Notes under the pieces: generated by a model
The model's input: the letters and a program-made list of their open reading frames with translations, nothing else
Databases searched by the model: none
What the model was told of the DNA's origin: nothing
Translations under genes and position numbers: made by a program
In this document: positions 1 to 8,854 of the stretch, one piece after another
Position numbering within the stretch: the stretch's first letter is position 1
How the letters are laid out: the number at the start of each line of letters is the position of its first letter
Assembly (NCBI GenBank): GCA_016794035.1
Contig: JAEUHS010000053.1
Location: 1 to 64,000 of the forward strand
Source: Planctomycetota bacterium
GTDB taxonomy: Bacteria > Planctomycetota > UBA1135 > UBA2386
Direction of reading: 5' to 3'
DNA length: 64,000 nt

Positions 1-182
1 AGGGCCCTGGCGCCCCCGGAGGTCCTCGCCTGGCGCCAGGACTGGGGCGAGCGCAGCATCCACCCGACCAGCTGCCGCGGCGAAACCACCGCGGTTCGGC
101 AAGAATCCGCCTGAAATCCGACCCCGCCGATGCCTGTCAGGGCACACGTCCCGAGCGCGCACACGCAAGACATCAGTTCTGG
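1..182. other. Window edge, no confident gene
   Basis: All three plus frames are open at the edge. One of them closes with TGA at 112-114 and could be the last 37 codons of a gene entering from the left, but no family is recognisable. A perfect 12-bp palindrome (CCTGGCGCCAGG) lies at 29-40. The 20-bp repeat annotated separately lies at 162-181. Confidence 0.3.
162..181 (+). repeat. 20-bp direct repeat, copy 1
   Basis: CACGCAAGACATCAGTTCTG matches positions 5529-5548 at 19 of 20 bases in the same orientation. It ends two bases before the stop codon of the leftmost minus-strand FHA gene. With copy 2 it brackets the three-gene minus-strand block. Function unknown: a shared binding site or a recombination scar are both possible. 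Confidence 0.45.
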
Positions 183-1379
183 TTAGAGCCGGGCGCGGCG
201 TTCCTGCACCATGCCTTCCCACTCCGGCAGCAGCGACCACTTCTCGATCTGCTGCAGATCACGCTCGGCATTGCCGCGGTCGCCGCGCGACAGCAGGTTG
301 TCGATGTTGCGCAGCTTGCCCTGCAGCCACTGCTCGCCATCGGCCAGCATGCGCGTGCGTTCAGCCTGCACCTCGGCGTCGGGCTGGCGGCTCAGGAAGG
401 CGTCGAGGCGCGCGATCGCAGATCGGTAGTCGCGCCACTGGAAGCGCAGGCACGCGTTGGCGGCGAACACCACGTCGGCGGCGGTGTCCGGCTCGCCGAG
501 CGCGGCCGCGGCAACATACTGTGCGCGCTGCTGCTCGACGAACCGCAGCAGGGATTGCCCTTCGCTGAGGCGGCGACAGACGTCGCCGTGTTGCGCGAGC
601 CACGCGTCGCAAAGGCGTACGAACTCGCGCGCCGCCGAACGCTCCACCTTGGCCCGCAGGTAGCGCGCCTCGAACGCGACCAGCATGTCGTGCTCGACAC
701 GAGCGACCTGCACCTTCGGCACTTCGGCGCGCTCGACCAGCAAGCGCCGGATGTCGGCCTGCAGGGTCAGCGCCTGCTGCCGCGTGGCGCCATCGGCATG
801 CTGCAACGCGACCTCCAGCGTGTCGAGCGCGCGTTCGGGCTGGCTGTTGGCGATCTGCTCGCGCGCGAGGTCGACGTAGTCGGACGGTGTGTGCGGCCAG
901 TTCGACACCGCCAGCGCCTTCAGCACCAGGACGACGCCGATCACCACGACGGCGAAGACCCCGCTGACCATCATCCAGCCCGGCGCCCCGACCGATCGCG
1001 CCCGCGGCCGCCGCGCCGATGCGGCCACCGAAGCGCGCGTGGCACCGCGCCCGGCGGCACGCCGCGGCCGGCGCACCGGCGGCGCGGCCCGCGCGCCGAC
1101 CCAGCGCAGCTCCAGCGATCCGAGCGCCACCACGTCGTCGGGCTCGAGGTCCTTGCAGAACAGGGCCTCGCCGTTCACCTCGACCGTCGCGCCGGCGGCG
1201 ACCGGTTCGACGCGCACGCCGCTCGCGATGCGCACCAGTCGCAGGTGCAGCGGTGCGATGCCGGGACCGGTGCACCGGATGGAGGCAGACGCGCCGCTGC
1301 CCAGCGTCATCGTGTCGCCCGACATGGCGACCCGACGCACCTCTCCTTCTGCATCCGTGATCTCGATCTGTCCCGACAC
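183..1379 (-). CDS. FHA domain protein with one transmembrane helix
   Basis: 398 aa from a GTG start. This start is chosen because the longer open frame upstream runs into the neighbouring gene and has no other plausible start after that gene's stop. Residues 1-95 form an FHA-like fold, with a degenerate core (LGSG, APLHLRL, VEVNGE). An Arg/Ala-rich linker follows, then one transmembrane helix at about 135-158, then about 240 helical, repeat-like residues resembling TPR-type solenoids. The FHA domain would be cytoplasmic and the helical part extracytoplasmic. It lies 71 bp downstream of a larger FHA-TM gene with the same plan, probably in one transcript. No enzymatic motif is visible; a phosphothreonine-reading sensor or scaffold is the likely role. 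Confidence 0.7.
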   Translation of the reverse strand: MSGQIEITDAEGEVRRVAMSGDTMTLGSGASASIRCTGPGIAPLHLRLVRIASGVRVEPVAAGATVEVNGEALFCKDLEPDDVVALGSLELRWVGARAAPPVRRPRRAAGRGATRASVAASARRPRARSVGAPGWMMVSGVFAVVVIGVVLVLKALAVSNWPHTPSDYVDLAREQIANSQPERALDTLEVALQHADGATRQQALTLQADIRRLLVERAEVPKVQVARVEHDMLVAFEARYLRAKVERSAAREFVRLCDAWLAQHGDVCRRLSEGQSLLRFVEQQRAQYVAAAALGEPDTAADVVFAANACLRFQWRDYRSAIARLDAFLSRQPDAEVQAERTRMLADGEQWLQGKLRNIDNLLSRGDRGNAERDLQQIEKWSLLPEWEGMVQERRARL

Positions 1380-1450
1380 GTGTGCGCTGCGAAACGGTCC
1401 GCAGCGTAGCGCCGCGGGGCCGCGCTGTCGCTGCCGGTCCGCCGCAGAAC

Positions 1451-4400
1451 TCAGCGGCCCTTGCCGTCGTTCGCGGCCGCCCAGGCCGGATCCTGCTCGT
1501 GCACCTGCCCCGAACCGAAGTTCTGCACCCAGTTGCGACCGTCGGCACCGATGCCGACCTCGTGGTGGTTCGGGTCGAGCAGGTTGCGATGGTGGCCCGA
1601 GGAGCCGCACCAGGCGTTGTGCGCCGACGACGCCGAGTCGCACAGGGCGATGTTCTCGCTGGAACCGGACGCATAGCCCGCCAGCTGCATGCGGTCGTAC
1701 GGCGTGCGCCGGCCGGGCGTCGGCGACATGTGCGCGAAGTAGCCGAGGCGGGTCATCTCCTCGGCGTGGCCCTGCGCGGACTCGCACAGGGCGCGCACGA
1801 TCGCCAGCGGCCGGTGGCCGAACATCGCCCGGTAGTCGTTGGTGATCTTCAGCTGCTCGCGTACCGCCGACGGCAGCGACTTGCCGGCGATCGCGTTGTA
1901 GGCCTCGATGCGCCGCCACTGCTCGCGCTGCTCCCGTTCGTCGGCCGTGCGGCAGTGCTCCTGCAGGCCGACCGAGTCCATGGCCGGCACTGCGCGCGCC
2001 CACTCGACCGGGGCGAGCCGTCCGGGATCGAACGGCGCCAGCTGGCCGAGCACCTTGGCCGCCCAGTCGAGCCGATCGAGGTCGGCGCGCAGCGATGCCG
2101 GCACACGCACCCGTACCCGGTCGTCCTTCCACACTGCGCGCAACGCGTCGACGCGGCGATCGACCTCGGCCTGCACGCGGTTGTACTCGGCGAACTTGTC
2201 GCTCGAGACCGCCGGCGGCTTGTAGGGGTAGAAGTACTTCACCTCGTCGTAGATCAGCGAGCGCGCCTCGTCGCGCGCGGCGTCGAGCACGGTGCGTGCC
2301 TCGGCGAGGCGCTCGTATTGCTTCCTGACCGGGCTGGCCTCGATCTTGGCGAGCTGCCGCTCGAACTCCTTCTGCATCGCGGTCGTCAGCACCGCGAGCT
2401 GTTCGGGTCCGCCGCCCATGGACTCGGCGACCAGCGTGTCGCGCGCGGCGGGATCGCGGTCGCGCAGCGCGGCATCGATGCGGCCGGAGAGCTTCTGTGC
2501 CGCCTTCTCCAGGTCGAGCGCGCGCAGCGACACGAAGCCGTCGCGACCGAGCGTGTAGCCGCGCTCGTCGACCGGCTCGCCGCGACCACGCGCGAGCACG
2601 CCGTCGACGGCGGCCTTGAGCTTCGGTTCGCCGGGCAGCACCTTCGCCAGCAGCGACTCGGCGCGCCGCGCATCACCGGCGCCGTAGAACAGCACCGCGG
2701 CACCGAGCGCCGCCGGGCCGGCGGGCTCGGTCTGCTCGACCAGCAGCGACAGGCCGAACGCCGACACCTCGGTCCACGGCAGCCGCTCGTCGCCGGCGGC
2801 GGCTCGGACCGCGAGCCGTTCGTCGGCGGCGGCACGCAGCGTCACCGCGCGGCCGGCCCTGGTCGTCACCTTCAGCGTGCGGCCGGCGGCGAGCGCCGCG
2901 GCGACGTGATCGTGCCACGCGGCCTCGAGTTCGGCGGCGTCGGCGCGGCCCGACAGCCGCTCGGCGAACGCCGGGTCGCGGGCCCGCGCCAGCTCGGCGG
3001 CCTCGCGCAGCAGGCGCGCGGCGGTGGCGAACGCGCCATCCTCCTCGGCGCGACGGATCGCCTCCATCTGGCTGCGCAACTCCATCAGCGCCGAGGTCGG
3101 TCCGCCGCCATCGACCGGGGTCGGTGCCGACGTCGCCGCCACGGCCGCCGGCACGCTGACTTCGTCGGCAGCCTCCTCGGCCTCACGCAGCACCTGCACG
3201 AGCAGGTCGAAGCCGGCGCCGGTCGGGAAACGAGGCTGCGCGGCGCGTAGCAGCGCCACGGCCTCGTCGGCGTGATCGAGCCGCAGCGACTGGCGCGCCT
3301 GCGCGACCAGCACGTGCACGTGGCGCATCGTCTCCGCGCGCAGTTCGTCGAGGTGCTGCCGCAGCACATCGGCCCGCGCCCGGTCCGAGGCCGCCATCGC
3401 GTCCTGCAGCACGGCGATCGCCTGCACGAACAGGCCGCCACCGGCCAGGCGCGTAGCCTCGGCGAGGATCGTGTCGACGGTGTCACCCGCGGCCTGGCTC
3501 TGCACCGTCGCGGACTCGTCACGCGACGGCGCCACGTCCGGCGGTGCGACCACCGGCGGCGACGGCACGGTGTCGGCAACCGCCGCCTCGGCCGGCTTCG
3601 GCCCCGTCGGCGAAGGCACCATCGGCGAAGGCCCCGTCGGCGAAGGCCCCGTCGGCGCCGGCACCACAGCGGGCTCCGAGCCGGCCTGCCGCGGCTCGGC
3701 CTTCGGCGGCCCGGTCGGCGGCTCGGTCGGCGGCGGCGCGGCGGCGAGGCGCGGCCGCTGCTCGAGCGTCTCGCGCAGCACCGCACGCACCTGGCGTGCG
3801 GCGACGCGCTCCGCCGGCGCACCGCCCTCCTCGAGGCGCCGCAGTTCGCGCACCCACTCGGCGAAACCACGGTCGATCTGCGGATCCAGCACCTGCGCCG
3901 TCAGCCGCTGGATCTCCCCGTGGATCGCATCGAGCCGTTCCTGCTCGGCGTCGAGCTGGTGCAGGCGGTCGTCGGCAGCATCGGCCCACTGCTGCCGCAG
4001 CCGACCGAGCGCGGCCGCGGCGGGCTCGAGCTGGCCCGCCTCGCGCAGTCGCGCGACCAGCGCCAGTTCGTTGCGGATCGTGACGGTGTCGTCGCCCTGC
4101 GCGATCAGCAGCACGATGCCGGCCAGCACCAGGCCAGCGACCGTGAACGGCAGCCAGGCCAGCCGGCGCGGTTTGGCCGCCGCGCGCCGGCGCCGCGTCG
4201 GCGCATCGTCGGCGAGCACGTCCTCGGGCCGGGTCGGCCGCGTGACGGCGCGACCGACGACCAGCACCGCCTTGCCGATCTCGATGCGATCGCCGAGCGA
4301 CAGCGGCACCCGCTGCACGGCGCGACCGTTGACCCGCACCGCGCCGAGCGCCTCCAGCCGCACCCCGTCGGCGAGCGGCTCGAGCCGCGCGTGTGCCGGC

Positions 4401-4519
4401 AGCACGCCGGCCTCGACGAGGCGGATGTCGGCGGCGGCACCGCTGCCGATCACGGCCGGCGCGGTGTCGAGGGAATGCAGGAACGGCTGACCGCGGTCGA
4501 GGATCTGCAGCGTGAACAT
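1451..4519 (-). CDS. FHA-TM protein with C-terminal CAP/SCP domain
   Basis: 1022 aa, ATG start. Residues 1-92 are FHA-like (VIGSGAAADIRL, AHARLE, VRVNGRAV). One transmembrane helix lies at about 124-141 (AWLPFTVAGLVLAGIVLLI). A very long Ala/Glu-rich helical region follows, interrupted by a Pro-Thr-Gly-Pro-Ser repeat. The C-terminal residues from about 887 to 1005 form a CAP/SCP domain (HAEEMTRLGYFAHMSP, GSSENIA, SGHHRNLLDPNHHEVGIG). CAP domains in bacteria are secreted modules that often bind cell-wall or lipid ligands. The protein therefore joins a cytoplasmic phosphothreonine reader to an envelope module. It heads the minus-strand block whose next gene is another FHA-TM protein. The architecture is clear; the function is unknown. 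Confidence 0.82.
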   Translation of the reverse strand: MFTLQILDRGQPFLHSLDTAPAVIGSGAAADIRLVEAGVLPAHARLEPLADGVRLEALGAVRVNGRAVQRVPLSLGDRIEIGKAVLVVGRAVTRPTRPEDVLADDAPTRRRRAAAKPRRLAWLPFTVAGLVLAGIVLLIAQGDDTVTIRNELALVARLREAGQLEPAAAALGRLRQQWADAADDRLHQLDAEQERLDAIHGEIQRLTAQVLDPQIDRGFAEWVRELRRLEEGGAPAERVAARQVRAVLRETLEQRPRLAAAPPPTEPPTGPPKAEPRQAGSEPAVVPAPTGPSPTGPSPMVPSPTGPKPAEAAVADTVPSPPVVAPPDVAPSRDESATVQSQAAGDTVDTILAEATRLAGGGLFVQAIAVLQDAMAASDRARADVLRQHLDELRAETMRHVHVLVAQARQSLRLDHADEAVALLRAAQPRFPTGAGFDLLVQVLREAEEAADEVSVPAAVAATSAPTPVDGGGPTSALMELRSQMEAIRRAEEDGAFATAARLLREAAELARARDPAFAERLSGRADAAELEAAWHDHVAAALAAGRTLKVTTRAGRAVTLRAAADERLAVRAAAGDERLPWTEVSAFGLSLLVEQTEPAGPAALGAAVLFYGAGDARRAESLLAKVLPGEPKLKAAVDGVLARGRGEPVDERGYTLGRDGFVSLRALDLEKAAQKLSGRIDAALRDRDPAARDTLVAESMGGGPEQLAVLTTAMQKEFERQLAKIEASPVRKQYERLAEARTVLDAARDEARSLIYDEVKYFYPYKPPAVSSDKFAEYNRVQAEVDRRVDALRAVWKDDRVRVRVPASLRADLDRLDWAAKVLGQLAPFDPGRLAPVEWARAVPAMDSVGLQEHCRTADEREQREQWRRIEAYNAIAGKSLPSAVREQLKITNDYRAMFGHRPLAIVRALCESAQGHAEEMTRLGYFAHMSPTPGRRTPYDRMQLAGYASGSSENIALCDSASSAHNAWCGSSGHHRNLLDPNHHEVGIGADGRNWVQNFGSGQVHEQDPAWAAANDGKGR
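3594..3653. repeat. 15-bp tandem repeat inside FHA-CAP gene
   Basis: Four consecutive 15-bp units, two of them identical (GGCGAAGGCCCCGTC) and two with up to three substitutions. A fifth, decayed unit follows. On the coding (minus) strand they encode repeated Pro-Thr-Gly-Pro-Ser in the linker between the membrane helix and the CAP domain. Such in-frame repeats can change linker length by slippage. Confidence 0.8.
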
Positions 4520-4576
4520 TGCGGAGGACGGGCGATCCGACGGGGGCGGCCGGATGCGGCGGCGAGTCGACCGATC

Positions 4577-5467
4577 CTACCCGGAAGCCGGGTCGGGCTG
4601 CAGTTCCATCCGCCGCCACAGCGAACCGACGCGATCCGCCGTTCGCTCCGCCTGCGGCACCAGGTCGGTGGCGAACGGGACCTGGCGCACCAGCTCGACC
4701 GGCTGCCCCTCGAGCAGCGCCCGCAGGCGCTCGAACTCGGCCGACGTCTGGTTGCTGACCACCAGCCAACCGCCCGGTCGCAAGGCCCGCACGGCCCGTC
4801 GCAGCAGCCGCCGCGGCCGCCAGCGCGACAGCGGCAGGCCCCACCGCAGCAGCGGGTAGAGGGTCAGGAACGGAAACAGCAGCGTCACCACGTCCTGCGG
4901 CGGCAGCCGCAACTCGGCCGCGTCGGCGACCGTGAACGACACGCTGCCGCACGGCTCGCTCGCCAGCGCCGCGTGCGCGCGCGCGTGGTCGGCACGCGAG
5001 TGGCCATCGCGGTAGATGCCGTGGCCGTCGACTTCGCAGCCGAGCAGATCGACGGCGCGCGCCGGCCCGCCGCCATGCCGCGACAGGAAGCGCTGCAACG
5101 CGGTCGCATAGTGGAAGTCGCCGCTGCCGACGTCGAGCGCGCGCAGCGGCTCGGCGGCACCGCCGGGCAACGCGACGCCGCGGCCGAGTTCCTCGAGCCG
5201 CTCCAGCAGCGCCAGGTTGTTGGCGAACACCGCGACCGTCGACCGCCGCTGCAGCGCGTCGAGCCCGTAGCGGCGCCGCAGTCGTTCGGCGCGCCGCGCC
5301 GCGCGGGCACGTTCGGCGGCCGGCAGGAACGCGGTCCACCCGGCCTTGTCCTGGTGCGGCAGCAACGGCATGCCGCGGCTCCAGCCGACGCGCGACCGCA
5401 CCGCGAACGCGAGTTCGTTCGCAGGCGCACGCAGCGCGGCGGCACATCGGCGCCAGAGGGAGGGCAT
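4577..5467 (-). CDS. Putative class I SAM-dependent methyltransferase
   Basis: 296 aa from the ATG at 5467; a GTG 24 bases upstream is an alternative start. GGGAGG precedes the ATG but at only two bases. The core resembles a Rossmann methyltransferase: motif I LDVGSGDFHYATALQRFL, an acidic strand end CEVDGHGIYRDG, motif IV-like DVVTLLFPFL and the post-motif RPGGWLVVSNQTSAEF typical of methyltransferases. Substrate unknown. It is divergent from the next membrane protein gene and 57 bp upstream of the FHA-CAP gene, so it may be the first gene of that transcript. The fold is fairly sure, the reaction is not. Confidence 0.6.
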   Translation of the reverse strand: MPSLWRRCAAALRAPANELAFAVRSRVGWSRGMPLLPHQDKAGWTAFLPAAERARAARRAERLRRRYGLDALQRRSTVAVFANNLALLERLEELGRGVALPGGAAEPLRALDVGSGDFHYATALQRFLSRHGGGPARAVDLLGCEVDGHGIYRDGHSRADHARAHAALASEPCGSVSFTVADAAELRLPPQDVVTLLFPFLTLYPLLRWGLPLSRWRPRRLLRRAVRALRPGGWLVVSNQTSAEFERLRALLEGQPVELVRQVPFATDLVPQAERTADRVGSLWRRMELQPDPASG

Positions 5468-5528
5468 GACCTCCCATCGACGCGGGGGCACGGCCGGCGT
5501 GAGCGACCCGCCCCCCGGCCGGCACCAC

Positions 5529-5548
5529 CACGCAAGTCATCAGTTCTG
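5529..5548 (+). repeat. 20-bp direct repeat, copy 2
   Basis: CACGCAAGTCATCAGTTCTG, 19 of 20 identical to positions 162-181. It sits in the divergent intergenic region between the methyltransferase-like gene and the small membrane protein gene, so it could be a regulatory site for either. Together with copy 1 it flanks a 5.3-kb block of minus-strand genes. Confidence 0.45.
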
Positions 5549-5584
5549 TGGGGCGCGGGGCTGCCCGTCGCTACGCTGCCGGCC

Positions 5585-5950
5585 GTGTCCCCGTCCCGCT
5601 GGTCGCTCGCCGTGCTGCTGCTGCTGGTCGGCCACCTCGCCTGGGGCCTCGTCCGGGTGCCGAGCCGCGCGCTCGTCCGCCGGCAGGCCGACATCGCGAC
5701 CTACCGTCGGCTCGGCGACGCGGCGTTCCTGTTCGGCGAAGCGCGGCTGCAGGGCGCGGACGCGATCGTCTGGCTGCGCCGCCACGGCCGCGCCGACGAA
5801 CGGGTGCGCTGGCAGGGCGCGGACCGCGGCGCGATCGAGTTCGCGGCGGCGCTGCTGTGGCCGCGGCTGCTGGTCGGGGCGGCCGACGCCGCGGGCGACG
5901 GACCGCGGCTGGTGTCGTCGCCGACGTCGCTGTCGATCCAGGGCCGATGA
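5585..5950 (+). CDS. Small membrane-anchored protein of unknown function
   Basis: 121 aa from GTG (VSPSRWSLAVLLLLVGHLAWG). An N-terminal hydrophobic helix (about residues 7-22) is followed by a charged region and a short hydrophobic patch (FAAALLWPRLLVGAADAAG). The stop overlaps the start of the next gene (ATGA), so the two are translationally coupled. It probably works with that multi-pass membrane protein. No family recognised; an accessory of a sugar-transfer or membrane complex is only a guess. Confidence 0.6.
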   Translation: MSPSRWSLAVLLLLVGHLAWGLVRVPSRALVRRQADIATYRRLGDAAFLFGEARLQGADAIVWLRRHGRADERVRWQGADRGAIEFAAALLWPRLLVGAADAAGDGPRLVSSPTSLSIQGR

Positions 5951-7386
5951 GCACCGCGGCACTCGAACGACCGCTGCTCGCAGGCGTGGGCGCGGCCGCG
6001 GTCGCGGGCATCCTGGGCACGGTCTGGCTGTTGGCGCACGGCACGGTGCCCGACTGGCTGTTGCCGGTCGCCGCCGGCACTGGCATCGCGATCGCGATCG
6101 GCCACGCGCGCCGGCACCGGGCCGCGCCACCGACCGGCGCACCGACGTCGCGCGGGTTGCTCCTGCTGGCCGTCGCGCTGGTCGCCGGGCTCGCGGCCGT
6201 GCTGGCATACGGCGCGCTGGCCACGCCGTCGCGCCACTGGGACGGCGCCGTCGCCTGGGACCTGAAGACCGCGGTGCTCGGCAGGGCGCCGACGCTCGCG
6301 CAGCCGTTCTTCCGCGACCCGACGGTCTACTGCCACAGCCGCGACTACCCGCTGCTGCAACCGCTGCTGATGGCGCTGCTGCAACGCTGGCAACTGCCCG
6401 AACGGCTGGTGTTCCCCGCCGCCTACCTGCTGCTGGTCGCGGCGATCGGCGCCGGCGCCCGCGCGGCCGCGACCAGCGGCCGGCTCGCGGTGCTGTTCGC
6501 GCTCGCGGCGGCGGTGACGCCGATGTGGCTGTCGCCGACCAGCGGCGGCTTCGATTCCGGCTACGGCGACGCGGTGCTGGCGACCTGGCTGGCGGTGGTC
6601 GCGCTCGGCACCGCGACGGCGAACCTGCCGCTGGTGGTCTGCGGACTCGCGTTGGCGATCCTGCAGAAGCCCGAGGGGCTGCCGTACGCCGGCCTGTTCC
6701 TGGTGGCCGTCTGGCTGCACGGCGAGGCGCGCCTGCTGCGCGCGGCGACGGCGGCGGTGGCGGTCGCCGGCGCGCTCGGGCTCGCGTTGCAGCGGGACCT
6801 GCAGTCGTTCGGTACCGCATCGCCCGCGCCGGTGATCGCCGCCGCCGCCGGCGGCGCGGTCGTGGTCCTGGTCGCCGACCTCTGGCTGCGGCGCCGCGGC
6901 GCCGGCCGGCGCGGGCGCTGGCTGGCGCTCCTGCTCGGGCTGGTTCCCGCGGCGATCGGCGTCGCCGTACTGAGCCGCCTCGGCGACGACGGCGGCGTGC
7001 TGGGTGTGCACTTCGCCGACGGTGGCCGGCCGCTGCAGCGCCTGCAGCAGCTGCCGCGCATCGGGCTCGCGATGGCCGAGTGGGCGTTCGGCCGCGGCAC
7101 GTTCGGGCTGACGTTCGTGGTGCCGATCGCGGTCGGCCTCGCCGCCTGGCGCACCGGATCCGGCCGGCGCGCGCCGGTGCTGCTGGCCTGGCTGCTGCTG
7201 GCGCTGCCGCTCTGGTGCGTGCCGTTCCTGACCTCGCCGCTCGCGGACCTCGACCAGCATCTGCGGGCGACGCTGCCGCGGCTGCTGCTGCACTTCACCG
7301 GGGTGGCCTGGGTGTGGGCGGCGTCGCAGCCCCTGCCCGATCCCTCGCTGCAGCGCGCGCTTGGCTCGCACCGGCCGAAGCCATAG
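5947..7386 (+). CDS. Multi-pass membrane protein, GT-C glycosyltransferase-like
   Basis: 479 aa, ATG overlapping the upstream stop codon. About ten or more hydrophobic helices run along the length. The first large loop contains HWDGAVAWDLKTAVL and, later, RDYPLLQPLLMALLQRW. An acidic residue in the first extracytoplasmic loop followed by a P-L-L-Q-P stretch resembles the GT-C (family 39/ArnT-like) mannosyl- and arabinosyltransferases, which use polyprenyl-phosphate sugars. The identity is an inference from layout, not from a diagnostic motif. Coupled to the small membrane protein upstream and 22 bp before the double-FHA gene. Confidence 0.6.
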   Translation: MSTAALERPLLAGVGAAAVAGILGTVWLLAHGTVPDWLLPVAAGTGIAIAIGHARRHRAAPPTGAPTSRGLLLLAVALVAGLAAVLAYGALATPSRHWDGAVAWDLKTAVLGRAPTLAQPFFRDPTVYCHSRDYPLLQPLLMALLQRWQLPERLVFPAAYLLLVAAIGAGARAAATSGRLAVLFALAAAVTPMWLSPTSGGFDSGYGDAVLATWLAVVALGTATANLPLVVCGLALAILQKPEGLPYAGLFLVAVWLHGEARLLRAATAAVAVAGALGLALQRDLQSFGTASPAPVIAAAAGGAVVVLVADLWLRRRGAGRRGRWLALLLGLVPAAIGVAVLSRLGDDGGVLGVHFADGGRPLQRLQQLPRIGLAMAEWAFGRGTFGLTFVVPIAVGLAAWRTGSGRRAPVLLAWLLLALPLWCVPFLTSPLADLDQHLRATLPRLLLHFTGVAWVWAASQPLPDPSLQRALGSHRPKP

Positions 7387-7407
7387 CATCGCGCGTCTGG
7401 AGCCCGC

Positions 7408-8841
7408 ATGCCGCGCCTCGAGTTGATCGTGAAGCCGCTCGGCAAACCGCCGAGCACCATCCCCCTCGACCGCGCCCTGGTCGTCGGCCGCTCACGGCGC
7501 GCCGACCTGACGATCGACGACGAGGAGGTCGGCCGCGAGCAGTTCCGCATCGACGTCGAGGACGGCGGTCTCTCGCTGGAAGCGCTCGGCACGACCAACC
7601 AGACCTTCGTCGACGACAACGTGGTCGAAGCGGGCATGCGGCGACCGCTGTTCGTCGGCACCACGATCCGGGTCGGTCGCACGACGTTCGTGGTGCACAG
7701 CTCGGAGGCCACCGGCACCGCGCCGCTGCCGGGCACCGCCGGCCCCGAGATGACGATGGTGGCGCGCGGCCCGATCGGGCGGATGCCGCTACCCGGCCAG
7801 GCGACCCCGCCGACGCCCGACGAGCCGCCGCCGTCGACGGTGCCGCCGGCAGAGCAGACCGGCGGCGGCGCGTCGCCGTTGCGCACCATGTCGGCACCTC
7901 GCCCCGGTGCCGCGCCGAGCGACGACGCGGTGCCGGACCAGACGATCCAGTTCAAGGGCGGTCCCGCCTACCGGCCCGGCCAGAGTTCGACGTCGCACAG
8001 CCGCCCGCAGCCGCCGCCGCCGCCACAACCGCCGCCGCGGCCACAACCGCCGCCGCGGCCACCGGCGCCGCCGCGCGCCGCACCGCAGCCGCCGCCGCCC
8101 CCGCAGCCGCCGCGCCCCGCCGCGCCGAAACCGCCTGCGGCCCCGCCGCCGGGCATGGTGCGACCGAGCACGGTGGCGATCCCGCCGGCCGACATCGAGG
8201 CCGAACTCGGCCGGATCGAGCCGTCGAAGCCGGCCGGCGTCGACATCGAGGGGCGCGTGCACGAGGCGCTGCCGCGCGTGTTCGTCAAGTGCGACGGCAT
8301 GAAGCGCCGTATCCGGCTGATGAAGGCGCGCAACGCGCTCGGCCGCGCGGAGTCGACCGACGTGCTGCTGCCGAACGAGTCGGTCTCCGAACTGCACGCC
8401 GAGATCACGTTCGACGGCACCACCTGGACACTGCGCGACCGCGGCAGCACCAACGGCACGTTCGTCGACGGCGCGCAGCTGCGCGGCAACTCGCAGCCGA
8501 TCGCGCGGCATTCGCTGCTGGGCCTCGGCGTCGTGCGGGCGATCTTCCTCTGCAACGAGCCGGGCCAGCAGGCGGCCGAACGGCGGCTCGAGGAGCGCGC
8601 CACCAGGCTGCTGGTGCAGGCCGGGCGGCTCACGGCCGAGGCGGCGCGCGAGGCCACGCGCATCGCCCGCGCCGACACCAGCCAGTCGATCGCCGAGGTG
8701 CTGCTGATGGACACGGCCCTGACGCCCGCGGAATGGGCGACCGCGATCGCGACCGCGCGCGGCCAGCGCAGCGCGTTCGATTTCCTGCGCAACCTGCTGA
8801 CGCGGCTGCGGCGCACGAAGCGCCAGCCCCCGCGGCCATGA
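7408..8841 (+). CDS. Double FHA domain scaffold protein
   Basis: 477 aa, soluble. The first FHA domain (residues 1-97) has VGR at 26-28 and the variant GTTNQTFVDD at 61-70. A linker of about 190 residues is rich in Pro (about 198-250). The second FHA domain (about 288-385) has the full set LGR 311-313, SELH 327-330 and GSTNGTFVDG 346-355, so it should bind phosphothreonine. A helical tail of about 90 residues follows. The linker contains EMTMVARGP (Thr116) and DQTIQFKGG (Thr179), resembling threonine phosphorylation sites and echoed in the flavoprotein of this locus. It begins a run of four closely spaced plus-strand genes leading to the multihaem cytochrome, suggesting a signalling hub for that complex. 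Confidence 0.82.
   Translation: MPRLELIVKPLGKPPSTIPLDRALVVGRSRRADLTIDDEEVGREQFRIDVEDGGLSLEALGTTNQTFVDDNVVEAGMRRPLFVGTTIRVGRTTFVVHSSEATGTAPLPGTAGPEMTMVARGPIGRMPLPGQATPPTPDEPPPSTVPPAEQTGGGASPLRTMSAPRPGAAPSDDAVPDQTIQFKGGPAYRPGQSSTSHSRPQPPPPPQPPPRPQPPPRPPAPPRAAPQPPPPPQPPRPAAPKPPAAPPPGMVRPSTVAIPPADIEAELGRIEPSKPAGVDIEGRVHEALPRVFVKCDGMKRRIRLMKARNALGRAESTDVLLPNESVSELHAEITFDGTTWTLRDRGSTNGTFVDGAQLRGNSQPIARHSLLGLGVVRAIFLCNEPGQQAAERRLEERATRLLVQAGRLTAEAAREATRIARADTSQSIAEVLLMDTALTPAEWATAIATARGQRSAFDFLRNLLTRLRRTKRQPPRP
8013..8140 (+). repeat. Proline-codon low-complexity tract
   Basis: Dense CCG/CCA proline codons, with the imperfect unit CCGCCGCGGCCACAA repeated, encode the Pro/Gln/Arg linker between the two FHA domains. 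This is in-frame coding repeat, not an independent element. Confidence 0.7.
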
Positions 8842-8854
8842 ACACCGCGCCGCG

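Noticed and set aside
3272..5950. Very long plus-strand open frame opposite the FHA-CAP and methyltransferase genes
   Set aside because: Arg/His/Gln-rich antisense translation typical of GC-rich DNA; only its last 121 codons, after a GTG at 5585, look like a real protein.
8013..8140. Proline-codon repeat as a possible CRISPR or satellite
   Set aside because: Units are contiguous, in frame and encode a protein linker; there are no spacers.
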